From NCBI RefSeq assembly GCF_023278565.1, contig NC_064676.1:1674001-1738000 (forward strand): a stretch of 64,000 nucleotides of DNA, given 5' to 3'. Numbering within the stretch: position 1 is the first letter of the stretch; each line of letters starts with the position of its first letter. Below, piece after piece: positions 31,116 through 43,800 of this stretch. Made by a program: the position numbers and the translations under genes. The stretch comes from Colletotrichum lupini (lineage: Eukaryota > Ascomycota > Sordariomycetes > Glomerellales > Glomerellaceae). The notes below the pieces were generated by a model that was given only the letters and a program-made list of their open reading frames with translations, had not been told where the DNA came from and made no database searches.

Positions 31116-33466
31116 ATGGGCCGGAAGCATGCACCACAGCCGCTGACGCTGTCTGAATCTCAAGCCTCCTCCGACCAGCCTGAAGACGTGCCGCGCTCTG
31201 CTGAAACCCTCGCCTCTGCCGTTCCTCCAAGCGCTGGCTCTAAATCGCAATCCTCTCCCAGATCTCCGCGCTCTCCCTTTAGGTTCACTCCGAAAAGGCC
31301 CAGCGCAAGTGGCAAGCAGTCTCTCCAGTTGACCGACGAGCATCGAAACTTTCAAGACCAGGACGACGACCAAGACCTCGAACAGTATCAAGCCATCTCC
31401 TCCGCCCTCCACCGCGCCTCCGAAGACACGCCCCCTCGCCAGCATCATCAGCACAACCCCATCAGCCCTCGTCAACAACAGCACCGCCCCGACGAGCCAT
31501 CCCGAAGACCCTCCAAAGCCGCCGGCTTTTTCTTCAATTTCACAAAGTCTGCCAACAAATCGTCCCATTCTCTCGTCTCCCCCGCGCAGTCGCCCTCACA
31601 CCCTCAGCGCCAGCAACAGCAACACCAACAGAGCCCGATCCAGTACCCTGACTCGAGAGGCGAAAGTATGTCGAGGGGCCCCGACAATGCTCCTCCCATG
31701 AGCAACCAACCCACCCAGCCTTTAGGTACGAGGATAACTTTCCTTCTTGAGACCGTAGTGTCCACTGCCTGTGCAGCTGGGGCCCACTACCTGATCCATC
31801 CCCCGTTTCGCCTATCGTGAGACCATTTCTTCAGTCGCTGACCCGTATGCCATTTCACCAGCAGATCCGTCCTATGCTGAGCACTCCGTCCAAAAGCCCG
31901 CACCCACCCTGCCGTCCCGCTCCGACGTATCTTTAGCCTCTGCTGCCGACTACGATACTTCTCCCGCCCAACCCTCCTCGTCCAAGAAGTCCAAATCGAA
32001 GCCATTTGGTCTTCTAAGCCGCAGCAAGTCGCTTCGCGACAAGGACGGCTCAAGCTCTCGAGACAAGCAACCCAGCCCGGTGCCCGTATCGATTGTCGAA
32101 CCCGAACCGTCCCACACCTCGACGAGCCGTAACCACTCGCTCAACAATACCAGCACTGGACCCGAAAGGTCTGCCAGAGAAATGGTGAACTCTACCGGGC
32201 GGAATCGCTCGGAAGACCGCGCGTCGCCCCGGGAAATGAGCCACAAGGACAATCATAGGGAAAAGGACCACCACCCTCGGCAAAACTCGTCTTCACAAAA
32301 TGGTGGCTTTTTCGGAGGACTGAAGAGTGGCAGAGACATTATTAGCAACCGGTTATTCGGCAAGGGTGGCCGTAGTGGAAGCACGACGGAGAGGGAGCCT
32401 GTCATCGACGATGAGCACTACACGCTCAAGACAATCAATCTGCCTCTGGTCGAGCAGACGCGTCGCACACGCATCTCGAAGCGCTTGGAGGATTCAAGAG
32501 ACAAGACGGAGTTTTGGATGCCCGCTTTCCCGTGGCGCGCGATCGACTACTTGAACTATAAGGGCTGTGATGTGGAAGGCTTGTACCGTGTGCCTGGCAG
32601 CGGGCCGCAGATCAAGAAATGGCAGAGGAAGTTTGACGAAGGTTTGTTCATCACACGTGCGTACGCAAAGCTGGCGCCAAGCTAACCATCTCTTTCTAGA
32701 GTACGATGTAAACCTCTTCGAACAGCCGGACCTCTACGACATCAACATCATAGGCTCCATGCTCAAGGCTTGGCTGAGAGAGCTTCCCGATGAGCTATTC
32801 CCTAAGGCGGCCCAGGAACGAGTTGCGAGAGAATGCGCCGGCTACGAAACCGTGCCCCCACTATTGGTCGAAGAGCTGTCGAACCTCTCGCCATTCAACT
32901 ACTACCTTCTTTTCGCAATCACCTGCCACCTCAGTTTGCTCCTGGCGCATTCCGACAAGAATAAGATGGACTTTAGGAATCTCTGCATTTGCTTCCAGCC
33001 ATGCATGAAGATTGACGCATTCTGTTTCAGATTCTTGGTCTGCGACTGGCGCGACTGCTGGAAGGGCTGCAAGAACGAGGCAAAGTTCATTGAGCAGGAA
33101 TATCAACTATTCGATCAGCCACCCCCAAAAGGCCTCTCGGAACCGCGCAAGCCGTCTCGTGAGACGAGCGAGGAGCCTGCGGCCCCCGTAGCGCAGGAAG
33201 AACCCGCTCCTGTGACGTTGGACGATCGCGCGGCATCGTTTTCGGAAAGCAGTAAGCAGTCCAGCGTTGTCACTGAGCAGCAGACCAAGGAGAAAGACAG
33301 ACGGCTAAAAAAAAAGCCCATCCAACTTTCTGAGTCAAACGGCAGCGTCGCATCCAACTCGACGATGGGTACGACGCTGACGATTGACAGCGGCCGTGAG
33401 CCACGGGGCTCGAATGACTTGCGGCCCTTGTCACCCATCAAACCCCTTTCACCACTCGGCTTCTAA
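31116..33466 (+). CDS. RhoGAP domain protein
   Basis: Exons 31116-31725, 31865-32641 and 32700-33466 give 717 residues. The first ~360 residues are disordered, rich in Ser, Pro, Gln and Arg, with basic-serine motifs that are likely phosphorylation targets. The RhoGAP fold starts near residue 400 (ALP-like HYTLKTINLPLVEQTRR precedes it). It includes the arginine finger in GLYRVPGSG (R445), then MLKAWLRELPDELF, SPFNYYLLFAITCHLSLLL and NLCICFQPCMKIDAFCFRFLVCDWRDCW, the last a variant typical of a fungal subgroup. A polar tail of ~110 residues follows. It should stimulate GTP hydrolysis by a Rho-type GTPase controlling polarity or wall integrity; which GTPase is not readable. Intron 2 has a GCTAAC branch point; intron 1 (139 nt) is less certain. 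Confidence 0.88.
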
Positions 33467-34381
33467 AACACCATTTTGAGTATCCTTTAGTTTCTTTCTT
33501 CCTCGAATACCCAGGCGGAACTCGTGTGTACAGGGAACACTTTAGCATCACCAACAACAACATCACTGACGACATCACGCCACTGACGACTTCCGTTCTT
33601 CCTCCTCCGAGCGACTCTCCCTGCCCCGGTCCTGTGCCAAGCCTATATCGGATGTCACCAAAAGTCATGGCATGAACGGATGACTTTGAACAACAGACCG
33701 GGTATCTCTTCATTTGCGACACAGCATTATGCTATTTGGTATACCCCCAGGGCATCGAACCGTATCACAAAAGCCGTCGATTTTACCGTTTTCAGGAAAC
33801 TGCGTTGGCCGAGCTTTCATCGACATGCAGGTTCTTTAGATCAAGTGTGGCAATCACTAGTAGTAGCTCTAGGTTTGGGTACCTAATTTTTTCCTTCCTT
33901 GTTTTGCTTTGGTGAGGTGCCGCGGATATAGCGTGGTTTGGTCTTTAGTAGCATCGTAGGAATTGGGTGAGCGAGGAGCATTCACGAGATGCTGGATGGG
34001 GGACGGGTGACGATTCATAGGGCCACGAACAACATGACTGCAGGGGTCGGTGGAATCTCTGTACAATATAGGACTCTTGTATGTAGGACAAAGGGGATGC
34101 CCGCGGCGACAGCCACGTCATATGCTCCCCCATTTTGCAAAACAAAATCGGAGGACGAGTTCACAGCAAGACTTGACGGCTTGTAGTAACATGAGTTGTG
34201 GCAGGCCGAATCTTGGGCCACAAAGCGCCTCCATTTGCTTTTTGAGATACCGATGCCCTCTTCCTGTAGACAAGATATGCCGAGAAATGATTTTTTACCA
34301 CCATATGAACGCCGTACCCATGTGCCGAAACCCGAAGCATTACATATTCCGCATCCCACGCTTTCCTCTCGCTCATCCCCT
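33467..34381. other. Intergenic region between convergent genes
   Basis: Shared 3' flank of the RhoGAP gene and leftward RRS1. No gene or RNA is recognised. Confidence 0.5.
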
Positions 34382-34975
34382 TTACCGCTTCTCCCGCTTC
34401 TCGCCGGCCTCGCGCTGGTTCTTTCTCATTTTTCTCTCGTTGCGTTTGATCCTCTCCATTCTTTCCCTCCGCTTGTCGCCCTGCCAGGTGGTGCCCTCCT
34501 TGCGCTTCGCCTCCTCCTTGGGATCGACCTCGACGAGCCAGTCGTCCTCGCCCTTCTTGTTCATGCCCTTGTAACCCCACTTGGCGCGCCACTCCTTGGT
34601 GTCCTCGTCAAAGACGAGGTTGCGGCGCTGCTCGCGCGTCTTGGGCTTGATTCCGCGCTTGGCGGCGAAGCGCTCCCATTTGGTGGGCTCCTTGGCCACC
34701 GGCACGGGCTTCTCGCGCGGGAGAGGGGTCGAGGGGTCCGGGATGGAGAGGAGGACGCCCTCGGGGGTGCTCTGGAGGGGGCAGGTGGTGAGGAGCTGGT
34801 TGATGAGGGCCTGGGCACCGTCGCGGGCGGTGGCGGCGAGGGAGTCTTCGATGGCGGACTTGTCGAGCTCGAGGGGGTTGGGGTCGTTGGCCAGGAGCAG
34901 GCCGAGGTCGAAGTTGTAGGGCGTCGGCTTGTTGACTGCGACGGGCAGCTTGGGGCGCGAGATGGGGAACGCCAT
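34382..34975 (-). CDS. RRS1: Ribosome biogenesis regulator RRS1
   Basis: Single exon, 197 residues from MAFPISRPKLPV, about the size of yeast RRS1. Diagnostic motifs are YNFDLGLLLANDPNPL near the N terminus, LPREKPVPVAKEPTKWERFAAKRGI (the RRS1 core), RRNLVFDEDTKEWRAKWGYKG, and a very basic C-terminal tail. RRS1 is a nucleolar factor that, with RPF2, brings 5S RNP into pre-60S particles (known). It diverges from the mitochondrial ribosomal gene at 35508, with 532 bp between the two starts. The open frame continues upstream to 35221, but the extension lacks conservation and the internal ATG directly precedes the family's N-terminal motif. Confidence 0.95.
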   Translation of the reverse strand: MAFPISRPKLPVAVNKPTPYNFDLGLLLANDPNPLELDKSAIEDSLAATARDGAQALINQLLTTCPLQSTPEGVLLSIPDPSTPLPREKPVPVAKEPTKWERFAAKRGIKPKTREQRRNLVFDEDTKEWRAKWGYKGMNKKGEDDWLVEVDPKEEAKRKEGTTWQGDKRRERMERIKRNERKMRKNQREAGEKREKR

Positions 34976-35507
34976 TTTGTGTGTATCGTGTTTCCTCCTC
35001 GGATCGGTGAAATGTCTTTTCTGTGGGTTTGCGGTTGGGTTTCCCTTTCGAATGGGTTGAATGTGGTAGTTGTCTTGTCCGGCGGTTGCGCAGCGTACTG
35101 GAAGGTGGGATACTCTAGAACTTTTTTTCCTTTGGCTGGCTGGGTTTAGGAAATTTCGACGGGCGATAGCGATAAGAATCGGAACAACTGACACCGCCAC
35201 GCCGGCTATTGACGCAGCCAATCAACGCTGTAAATTGGCCTGTGCACCTTGTTCCCCAGTTCGCTGGGTGCTGCCAGGGGGTGTGGCTTTAACGTCCCGA
35301 GAATTTACCATCGAACTTTTTGGGGAGAGCTTCCCAATCGCACGACGAACCAGCAAAACTGCAAGGGCGAAGTTGCGTCGGACGGAAAACGAAACGCTGG
35401 CCGGCATTCATTCGAATGGCATCATAACAAATCAGAGCGGATACCCACCCTACCGATAATCGACTCAGGAAACTGGTGTCCTTTTCTTCCCCCAGCAATT
35501 GCACACA
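34976..35507. promoter_or_regulatory. Shared divergent promoter RRS1 / RSM23
   Basis: 532 bp between two divergently read ribosome-related genes. No recognised consensus element stands out by eye. Co-regulation of cytosolic and mitochondrial ribosome production is a possible reading of the arrangement. Confidence 0.45.
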
Positions 35508-37015
35508 ATGGCTTCCGCAGCGAACTGCGCGCGGTGCCTCACCAGGCCCACGACCGCCGCCGCAACAGCCCCCCGAATCCTCTCGCAGCGCATCGTCCCC
35601 GTCATCACCGCATATGCCGGCGCCTCCGCGGCCCCCTTCTCGACATCGTCTGCCGACGCCGCTCCGCGCACTCTCAAGATGATTGGAAAGCACATCCGTC
35701 GCGGCAAGATCAACCAGAACTCCAAGAAGAAGAGGGACAACGTCAGGGTCAAGAAGCCGGCCCCCGGCGAGAGGAAGGCGTTCCGCAAGCGCATCACGCT
35801 GAGCAACAACAACGCCCTGGCCGTGGAGGGTCTCAAGGAGATCACCAACGAGACGCTGGCCGCGGCGGAGAGCAAGGGGTCCGTCGTCGGGCTGCCGGAT
35901 AAGCTGGTCGATCAGCTCCGGACGCTCGAGGCGTTCAAGACGACGCAGAACTGGGGCCTGTTCCGAAGGCCGCATATGCTGGTCAGGGAGGAGACTGTCA
36001 AGCTCGCGAGCCGGCTGGATGCTGCCGCCAAGGAGAAGCAGACATTGAGATTGGCGTTGACGGGCGGCAAGATTGCAGGAAAGAGCATGCTGTTGCTGCA
36101 GGCCATGGCTCACTCGCTGATGAACAACTGGGTGGTCATTAACATGCCCGAAGGTACTTATCTTCTTTTCTCACAGCTTGAGGGCATGTTTTGCGAAGCG
36201 TCCATCACTGACCAAGTAAACCAGGCCAAGACCTCACCAACTCCAACGCGGACTACAGCCCCGTGCCCAACACCAAGCCCCTCCAGTTCTACCAGCCCAT
36301 CTACACCTTCAACCTCCTCCAGACCATCGTCAAGACCAGCGGCCCCGTCCTGGAGCAGTACAAGATCTCAAAGGAGTACCCCGAGCTCCTCCACGTCCCC
36401 AAGGACGGCACCCTCCTCGACATCGCCACCGCCGCAAAGGAACCCGAGTTCGCCTGGCCCGCCTTCCAGGCCCTCTGGCACGAGCTCACCACCAACCCCG
36501 CGGGCCCCCCCGTCCTCCTCGCCCTCGACGGCCTCTCCCACATCATGAAGATCTCGGCCTACCGCGACCCGGCCTACAACCTCGTCCACGCCCACGACCT
36601 CACCCTCGTCCGCCTCTTCGCCGACGCCCTCGCGGGCAAGACCCCGCTCGCCAACGGCGGCGCCGTCATCGCTGCCACCTCGCGCAGCAACGCGCCCCGC
36701 TCCCCGTCCATGGAACTCGCACTCGCGCAGTCCGCCGCCGCCGCCGCGGACCAGTTCGTCCCCACGCCCGACCCGTACCTCAAGGGCTACGACGACCGCG
36801 TCTACGAGGCCGTCCGCGGCGTCGAGACCCTCGACGTCAGCGGCATCAGCCGCCAGGAGGCCCGCGCCGTCATGGAGTACTGGGCTGCCAGCGGCCTCAT
36901 GCGCTCGCGCATCGACGAGTCGTCCGTCGCGGAGAAGTGGACTCTTGCTGGCGGCGGTGTCCTCGGCGAGTTGGAGCGGGCGAGCTTGCTCAACACGCGC
37001 GTGTTGCAGTACTAA
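35508..37015 (+). CDS. RSM23: Mitochondrial small-subunit ribosomal protein DAP3/RSM23
   Basis: Exons 35508-36153 and 36225-37015 encode 478 residues. The N terminus (MASAANCARCLTRPTTAAAT, Arg/Ala/Thr-rich, few acids) is a typical matrix-targeting peptide. The P-loop-like LTGGKIAGKSMLLLQAMAH, the following WVVINMPEG and the later VLLALDGLSHIMK belong to the GTP-binding fold of DAP3, a structural protein of the mitoribosomal small subunit head (known). The intron (GTACTT...CAG, 71 nt) interrupts just after the NMPEG motif. The C-terminal region has GISRQEARAVMEYWAASGLM, also conserved. The gene is very GC-rich at third positions in the second exon. Stop codon and MCM7 stop face each other 528 bp apart. 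Confidence 0.92.
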
Positions 37016-37542
37016 ATCAGGGATTCTCTGTCCTGTCCAAGAAGGGGAGTCTGAGGGGGAGAGAGAGGAAAACGGTGTAAAGAGAGAGAACGTGTATACA
37101 TGTACTAGTGTACCAAGAGATGTCTACTTGTAGAAGGGGGGGGGGGTAACAAAATTTTGTATTATACAACCATATCATCCAAATTTCATGGGAATTCCAA
37201 TCTGTTATAACGATGTCTAAAATACCAGAAAAAGTGCGGAATCAGGCCAGAATCGGCCACATGTAGAAACGAGAGACATCTGATGCCAGTTGTTCATTAT
37301 TTTTTATTTCCATCTCGGACGGGACTGGACAGCTAGTCCGCTCGCAAGCGCTCCGCCAGAATGTTCCTCCTTCTCCTTGCTCTCCTTCATCTTCCTCAAC
37401 AATGTCAAAGCCAAAACGCCAAGTCCCAAAGGCTTCTTTTTCACGAAGCAAACTATGAGAAAACAACACAAGATTTGAGCTAACCACCAACCGCGCGATA
37501 AGACGACTACTACTACGACTCCCACATGCTCGCTCAAAATTC
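37016..37542. other. Intergenic region between convergent RSM23 and MCM7
   Basis: Shared 3' flanks, including a run of 10 or more G around 37137-37147. No gene is seen. Confidence 0.5.
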
Positions 37543-40215
37543 TCATTCGTCCCTCTCTGCGCCGTTGGAGGTGATGAAGACCAGCCTCGTACCATTTCCA
37601 GCCGTTTGCCAGACCTATTTAATGAATTATCAGCAATGTTCATCGACATAGGTGTTGGGAAAAAACTTACATCAAGCTCATTGTACTCCTCCAGAGCAGC
37701 AAGCCATTGGTCCTCCGTGAAGCCCTTTGCAATGACACGCTCCTTGACCTTGCGAAGACTGAGCTCGACACCGAGCTCCTCCTCGTCGTCGTCGGCGTCG
37801 TCGGCGCGGCAGGCGCCGCTGTCGGCGAGGGTCTTGACGAGGTTGTAGATCCTGCTGCTGGCATTGAGGCGCTGGCGTCCATTGGCGGCCTGCTCGGCCG
37901 CGAGACTCTCCTTGGAGGCCTCGACGAGGCGCAGGGCTTCGTCGACGTCGTCGTGGGTGACCTCATTGCTGAAGCGCAGGCGGGCGAGGGCCTGCGCGAG
38001 GCGGACGACACCGAGGAGAGTACGCGGGGTGGTGTGGGTGAATTGCTCGCCCTTCTTCTCGGCGCGCTTTTGCTGGCCACGCATGCGGACGTACGTCTTG
38101 CCAATGTACTCGGAGACGGAGGCAGGGACGACAGGTCGGTAGGTGCGGGCCTGCGCGACGTAGGAGCGGACCTCGTGGGGAGAGAAGACGACTGAATCAG
38201 TGCCAATATCCGGGTGGCGCTGGTGCATGTGGACGTAGGTGACGTGCTTGGCAAGCTGGGCATCGGATTCGCGGGTCGGTGAGTCGAGAAGAAGGAAGAT
38301 GATGTCGAATCGAGACAGAAGGGCGGCGGGAAGGTTGATATTCTCGACGGGGGAGATGCGGGGGTTGTAGCGGCCATAGATGGGATTAGCGGCGGCGAGG
38401 ATAGAGGTGCGGGCGTTGAGGGTGGTGGAGATGCCGGCCTTGGAGATGGAGATGGTCTGCTGTTCCATGACCTCGTGGATGGCGGTGCGGTCATTGTCGT
38501 CCATCTTGTCGAATTCATCGATGCAGCAGATACCGTTGTCGGCAAGGACGAGGGCACCGCCTTCAAGGACCATCTCATCAGTGACAGGGTCTCGCATGAC
38601 GGCGGCCGTCAGACCGACACCACTTGAACCACGGCCGGAGGTGTAGACACCACGAGGGGCGACCTTCGAGATGTACTTGAGCAATTGCGACTTGGCCACA
38701 CCAGGGTCACCCATGAGGCAAATGTTCAGGTCACCACGAATCTTCATGCCGTCCTTGACCTCCTTTGTGACACCACCAATGAGTAGGAGAAGAAGAGCCT
38801 TCTTGACATCGAGGTGACCGAAAATCTCGGGGGCGATGGACTTGGCGAGAAGCTCGTAGACTTGGCCGGACTGTCTGTATTGGTCGATTCGGCGAACCAG
38901 AGCAGGATCGACAATCATCTCAGAGTAGGCCTTCTTGTGCTGAACGATGTGGTGCGCCTCCACGTAAGTATCGGTCAAGAGGCCGGCCTTCATCGCCTTG
39001 AAGCCAGTGTAGGGTGTGGGAAGGAAGATGCCAGAGATGTCGACAACGTCACCGGGGTTCACCTTGCGAACGGAGGTGCCGTAGCACAAGACGGTCAGAG
39101 TTCTAGGGATCTGGCCAATGGGTACCTGCTCGGCCAGCTCCTGGACCTTGACCTCCTGGAAGGGCAAGAACTTTGAGGCTCTTGAAGAAGGGTGTAGTTG
39201 ACCCTTGGCTTGATTGGTCTTGCAGTCCTCGGACGGGCATACGGTCAGGGGGCCGTATGACTTGTCGTTGACGGGTTGGAAGATTTCACAGCCGCAGCGA
39301 TCGCAAGTGTATGCGCTCACTTGTACGATAGGCTTGACGTCGGAAACTCGGGTGGCAATGGCTCGGACGGTGATGAGATGACCCAATTGCTCGCCCTTGA
39401 CCTCTCGCACGGCGAGCGCCTTGACGGGGTGGGAGGGAGTTTCGGATCGGGGCTTGAAGACGAGGGTATACCGGCGCGTGAGCTCGGCGGGAAACTTGTC
39501 CTCAGCAATGCTGGGGTCGGGCAGCTGACCATCGACAGGCTCAGTAGCCTGCCTCTGAAGGATATCGTTTCTCTGTTTTCTCCGCTCCATGAGAACATCT
39601 AGCACATCATCCTTGAAACTATCGACTGTTAGCCATGATGCCCCTGAACGACAGGTGCCGGGGAGCCGTACGTGACATCTTCGCTGGGCTGAGGCATAAG
39701 CTTGTCGACCGCTCTTGACATAAGCTCGACGTAGTGCTTGGTGTTAATTTCGATAGAGTGGACAAGCTGAAGTTCATCGCCAAGGGATGATTCGAACTGC
39801 AAGAGTCAGTCACTGTCCGCGGGCTTGATATGAAGAGCTACTGCAACTCACACTCGCCAAATCGTCCAGGTCAATCAAGACCTCATCAATCTTGCGGTCT
39901 GCCAGCTTCTGCATCATGACCTTGTATTTTGGGCCTGGCGGACTCCTGGCCTGGCGACGGGTGCCGCGTGTCTCGTCATCCTCCATCACCTCATCGTCGC
40001 TAAAGTCATCCTCGTCTATCGTAATGTTTCCAAGGGCATGCGAAATCGTTTGCTCGGGGGACGCCTTGAAGTCTGTGAGGAAGGATTCAAGTGCACCTAT
40101 TGCAGGTCAGCACGGTCATGATGGCGGTGCGGGAGAAGCCATGAGCTTCAGGAGGGTTGAGCATACTCTGCTGCGCTTCGTACGCTACTGGCGCCTTGAA
40201 CTGACGAAGCGCCAT
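37543..40215 (-). CDS. MCM7: Replicative helicase subunit MCM7
   Basis: Five exons (leftwards 40215-40167, 40096-39852, 39796-39672, 39618-37671, 37614-37543) give 812 residues. The N terminus [10 protein letters not shown] and an acidic stretch lead to the OB domain with a zinc motif ([13 protein letters not shown] ... VCPSEDC). The AAA+ core follows, with Walker [10 protein letters not shown] (about 443-451), the MCM sensor/Walker B region CCIDEFDKM, and the arginine finger in LLSRFD. The C-terminal winged-helix part ends after a 72-nt last exon ([14 protein letters not shown]). MCM7 is part of the MCM2-7 hexamer loaded at origins as the CMG helicase motor (known). All joins are in frame with CTAAC/CTGAC-type branch points. 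Two MluI boxes lie upstream and diverge toward PEX1. Confidence 0.97.
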
Positions 40216-40875
40216 CTTGACAGAATCTGTGCGATCTCGGCTGTGGGGTTGGTTTCCTTCAGTCTTGGGATACGAACTGTGTGTTCGACAGCAGCGATGC
40301 GATGATGAGGTTGCTTCACTTGGTCTCTGCGACAACCGCGGGGAGTGTGGACTTTGTGGTTCTGCTGCTATCGGATTGAAGATTATTTGGCGCCGGGTGG
40401 GGGCTGGGAAGAATCGAATGTGAGATCAATGCGACCAGGGGTTCAGAAATTGGCCGGGCGACACGCAGGGACGCGTCGCGGTCAAGAAAGGGGAACGCGT
40501 TGAGCCACAGGGTTTAATTGATTTGCAGCCACACATTACAGGTACCTGACTGTTGTACTTTTAGCTGCTACCTGAGGCGCAAGCTGAGGTATTAGGATGC
40601 ACCTGCATGGATTCCAGAGTACGTACTGCCTGTAGCTACCCCGTGTTCGGACCCAATGGGGGTGGAGGTGGCTTTCCCATGCCGGGAATGCCTCGGCGTC
40701 GGCACATGCCAGGGTCACTTTCGGCTGAACTTCCAGCCCCAGCTCCAGCAGCTCAAGCTCCGGTGACTCTCCGCAACAATATCTGTAGTCATTGCCTAGT
40801 GTTCTCGTCGTAGAGTCTGTCGCTCTCTTCCTTTGGATCTTCTCATGGACCACTAGACACTCAATTGCAGCAGTC
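40216..40875. promoter_or_regulatory. Shared divergent promoter MCM7 / PEX1
   Basis: 660 bp between the starts of MCM7 (leftwards) and PEX1 (rightwards). Contains two ACGCGT boxes 24 bp apart (40471-40476 and 40495-40500), 256-285 bp upstream of the MCM7 ATG. Confidence 0.55.
40471..40500. promoter_or_regulatory. Pair of MluI cell-cycle boxes upstream of MCM7
   Basis: ACGCGT occurs at 40471-40476 and again at 40495-40500. Paired MCB elements are the hallmark of MBF-controlled G1/S genes in yeasts, and MCM genes are known targets there. Binding in this organism is inferred. Confidence 0.5.
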
Positions 40876-43800
40876 ATGTCTTCCCGGCGCAATGCGCAAT
40901 CGACTCCGGCCGAGATCTCCCTCACCCACCTCAAGAACTGCCTTGTCAATCTCCCCGCATCGCTGGTCTCACTCCTCGTGAACGTCAACACAGTAGGTCT
41001 CTAGTCATATATTGTCAATGGTTCTCCTTCTCATAGCATCCCCTACAGCCTGCACAAAATGTCGTTGTCGAACTCAGTTACCGGCCCTCCGCGGGCGCCT
41101 CCGGGTCCGGCGCATCACAACAAAGATCCGTCTTCGTCGGATGGACGGGCATGCCGAGTAAGCGCAAGGCTGTACCCATAGTCGGGCGCGATGGCATCAA
41201 TGGAGGTAGACCAGGCGCTTCGGGGCGCGACCAGGAAGTGGCGCAGGTCGAAATCGACGCGACGCTGGCCAGCACCCTAGGCCTTACAGACGGACAAAAG
41301 GTGACGGCTTCAATACACGTCGATCCACCCATCGCGCACACGATCAACATCGAGCCGCTCACTCTGGAAGACTGGGAAATGATTGAGTTGCATGCGACCT
41401 TCCTCGAACTCAACCTCCTCTCTCAAGTACGAGCTTTGCCAAACCCCGCGTTTACTTCCAGCTCCGGCTCATTGGTCGCCCCTCACGCCTTGACTCTACA
41501 CCTCTCGCCAACATCGACAGCAAACGTTAAAGTAGTTTCTCTCGATCCCGCTCCCGGCGCCGAAGTTCCTTTCGTCAAAATATCTCCCGACGCTGAAGTC
41601 ATTGTTGCGCCAAAGGTCCGGGCCAAGACAGCACACTCCCTGGGAGAGAATCGTAGTGTGGCAAGCACCTCCAAGTCCAAGCGCAGCGGCGCAAGTACAG
41701 TCCGGCGGCGTAGTGCGCGGGAAGATCGTAAGCCTGCCCTCTGTTTACGCGGTATCGCCCATTCGGCTTGCCGGGAGTGGTTCGACGAGGACCTGACTAC
41801 CCAAGATTTCAGCGTTTGGGTAGACCGCGACATTCTGTACACCAAGGATTTCCGAGGTGTGAACTATGTTTCGGTCAACATTCTGCGACCTACACCACAA
41901 GCAAGTTCCACCCAGAAACCACAAGATGCTGAACAATCAGCAAGCACATCGAAAGTAGCTACAAAGGTTGTCGCACATCTACGCGCTTGGGACGATCCAC
42001 CCGACAGCAAGACCATTGCCCTCTCTCCAGCATTGTGTGCAACGTTGGGCTTTACAGGATCCGTTGGAGGGATTGTCAAGGTCGAGCCGGCGCCGCAACA
42101 ATGGCCGCTGGATGCTGTTACAAAGTTGATAGTCCAACCGTTTGCCGCTTCCAAAAAATCTTCAGATGGATTGAAGTTCGGTGGCGAGTCCAAGGCTGGC
42201 AAAGAGGAGGCGGCCGAGCAATTTAGGCATCTGTACGCTCGCAAAGATGCTGCCCCTCTCATCACCGGACCTTTGACAGACGGATCAGCAATTGGCCTTT
42301 TCGAGGGCCTCGAGGCTCCTCAAGGTTGGGAAGGAGGAGTAATCAAGTTCGATCCGCCAGCTATCAACAGCGATCCGCTTAGATCATCAATAAGATGGGT
42401 CTTGGGCCTCAGCGAGAAAATTCCGGTCGACATTCGAGACCCGGTTCCCCGACCGTCGTGGATGAACGACGATAGTATCGCTGAGTTACAGCCGTCCTAT
42501 GACGGGCAGCTAGTAGGCATTGATAAGCTCCTTCAAGACCTTCGAAGCCACCTTTCACACCTTTCCTCGACTCTCCTGACCGGTGCTATGGGTTCTGGCA
42601 AGACTGCAGTTGCCAGGTCTTTAGCGCAGGAGCTTGGCAAAGATCTTTTATTCCATACGACTTACTTCCCATGCCGGAAGCTCGTTAATGACGAGACTCG
42701 AATTGCTACCATCAAGGATACCTTGACCCAAGTATTTATGTCAGCCAGCTGGGGTGCTAGGCTTGGGGGCAAGGCACTCGTAGTTTTGGACGACCTCGAC
42801 AAGCTGTGCCCTGTGGAAACCGAATTGCAAGTTGGCAACGACAACGGACGGAGCCGCCAGATTAGCGAAATCATTGGTTCCATGGTACGCCAGTACTGCA
42901 ACGTGGATACTGGAGTGGTCCTGTTGGCTGTTGCGGAAGGTAAAGATTCCTTGAACAGTGTCATCATTGGGGGTCATGTCGTCCGCGAGATTGTTGATTT
43001 AAAGGCGCCAAACAAGGAAGCGAGACGAAAGGTCATGGAAAGCATTGTCAGAAGAGACGCAATCTCCGCTGAAGACTTTCCAAGGCCACCGCAGAATGGC
43101 AGCCGGCCACCCACAGCTGACGGAAGCGCCGGAGGGGAGGACAGCGCATGGATGGATGCCGGCAGCCAAGGCAGCCGCGAGAACCAGAATGGCTCCAGTG
43201 GAGGATTCGTCATCAGTCCCGACTTGGATTTCTTGGATGTTGCTGGCCTCATTGATGGCTATATGCCAGGAGACATCACCCTACTTGTGGCAAGAGCACG
43301 GAACGAAGCCATTATCCGGTCTGTCAACGATACGGACGGTGAGGGAGGTGCGGTACATCTGAGTCGCGTCGACTTTGACAATGCTCTCAAGGGGTTCACG
43401 CCCGCCTCGCTGAGAAATGTCTCTCTACAACACTCAACCACCACTTTCAGCTCCATCGGCGGTTTGCAAGAAACTCGCAAGGTTCTCCTGGAGACTTTGC
43501 AGTACCCAACAAAGTACGCCCCAATCTTTGAGCAGTGTCCCCTGCGATTACGGTCAGGCCTGCTGTTGTATGGATACCCAGGCTGTGGCAAGACCTTGCT
43601 TGCAAGCGCCGTTGCTGGAGAATGCGGCCTGAACTTCATCAGCGTCAAGGGACCTGAGATCCTCAACAAGTACATTGGAGCGTCTGAAAAGAGTGTCCGC
43701 GATCTCTTTGAACGCGCGTCAGCTGCGAAGCCGTGTGTTTTGTTCTTTGATGAGTTTGACTCTATAGCCCCAAAGCGTGGCCATGACTCTACTGGTGTCA

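Noticed and set aside
37667..38578. 303-codon Pro/Ser/Thr-rich leftward frame
   Set aside because: Shifted frame inside MCM7 on the same strand; no domain, and fully overlapped by the AAA+ core.
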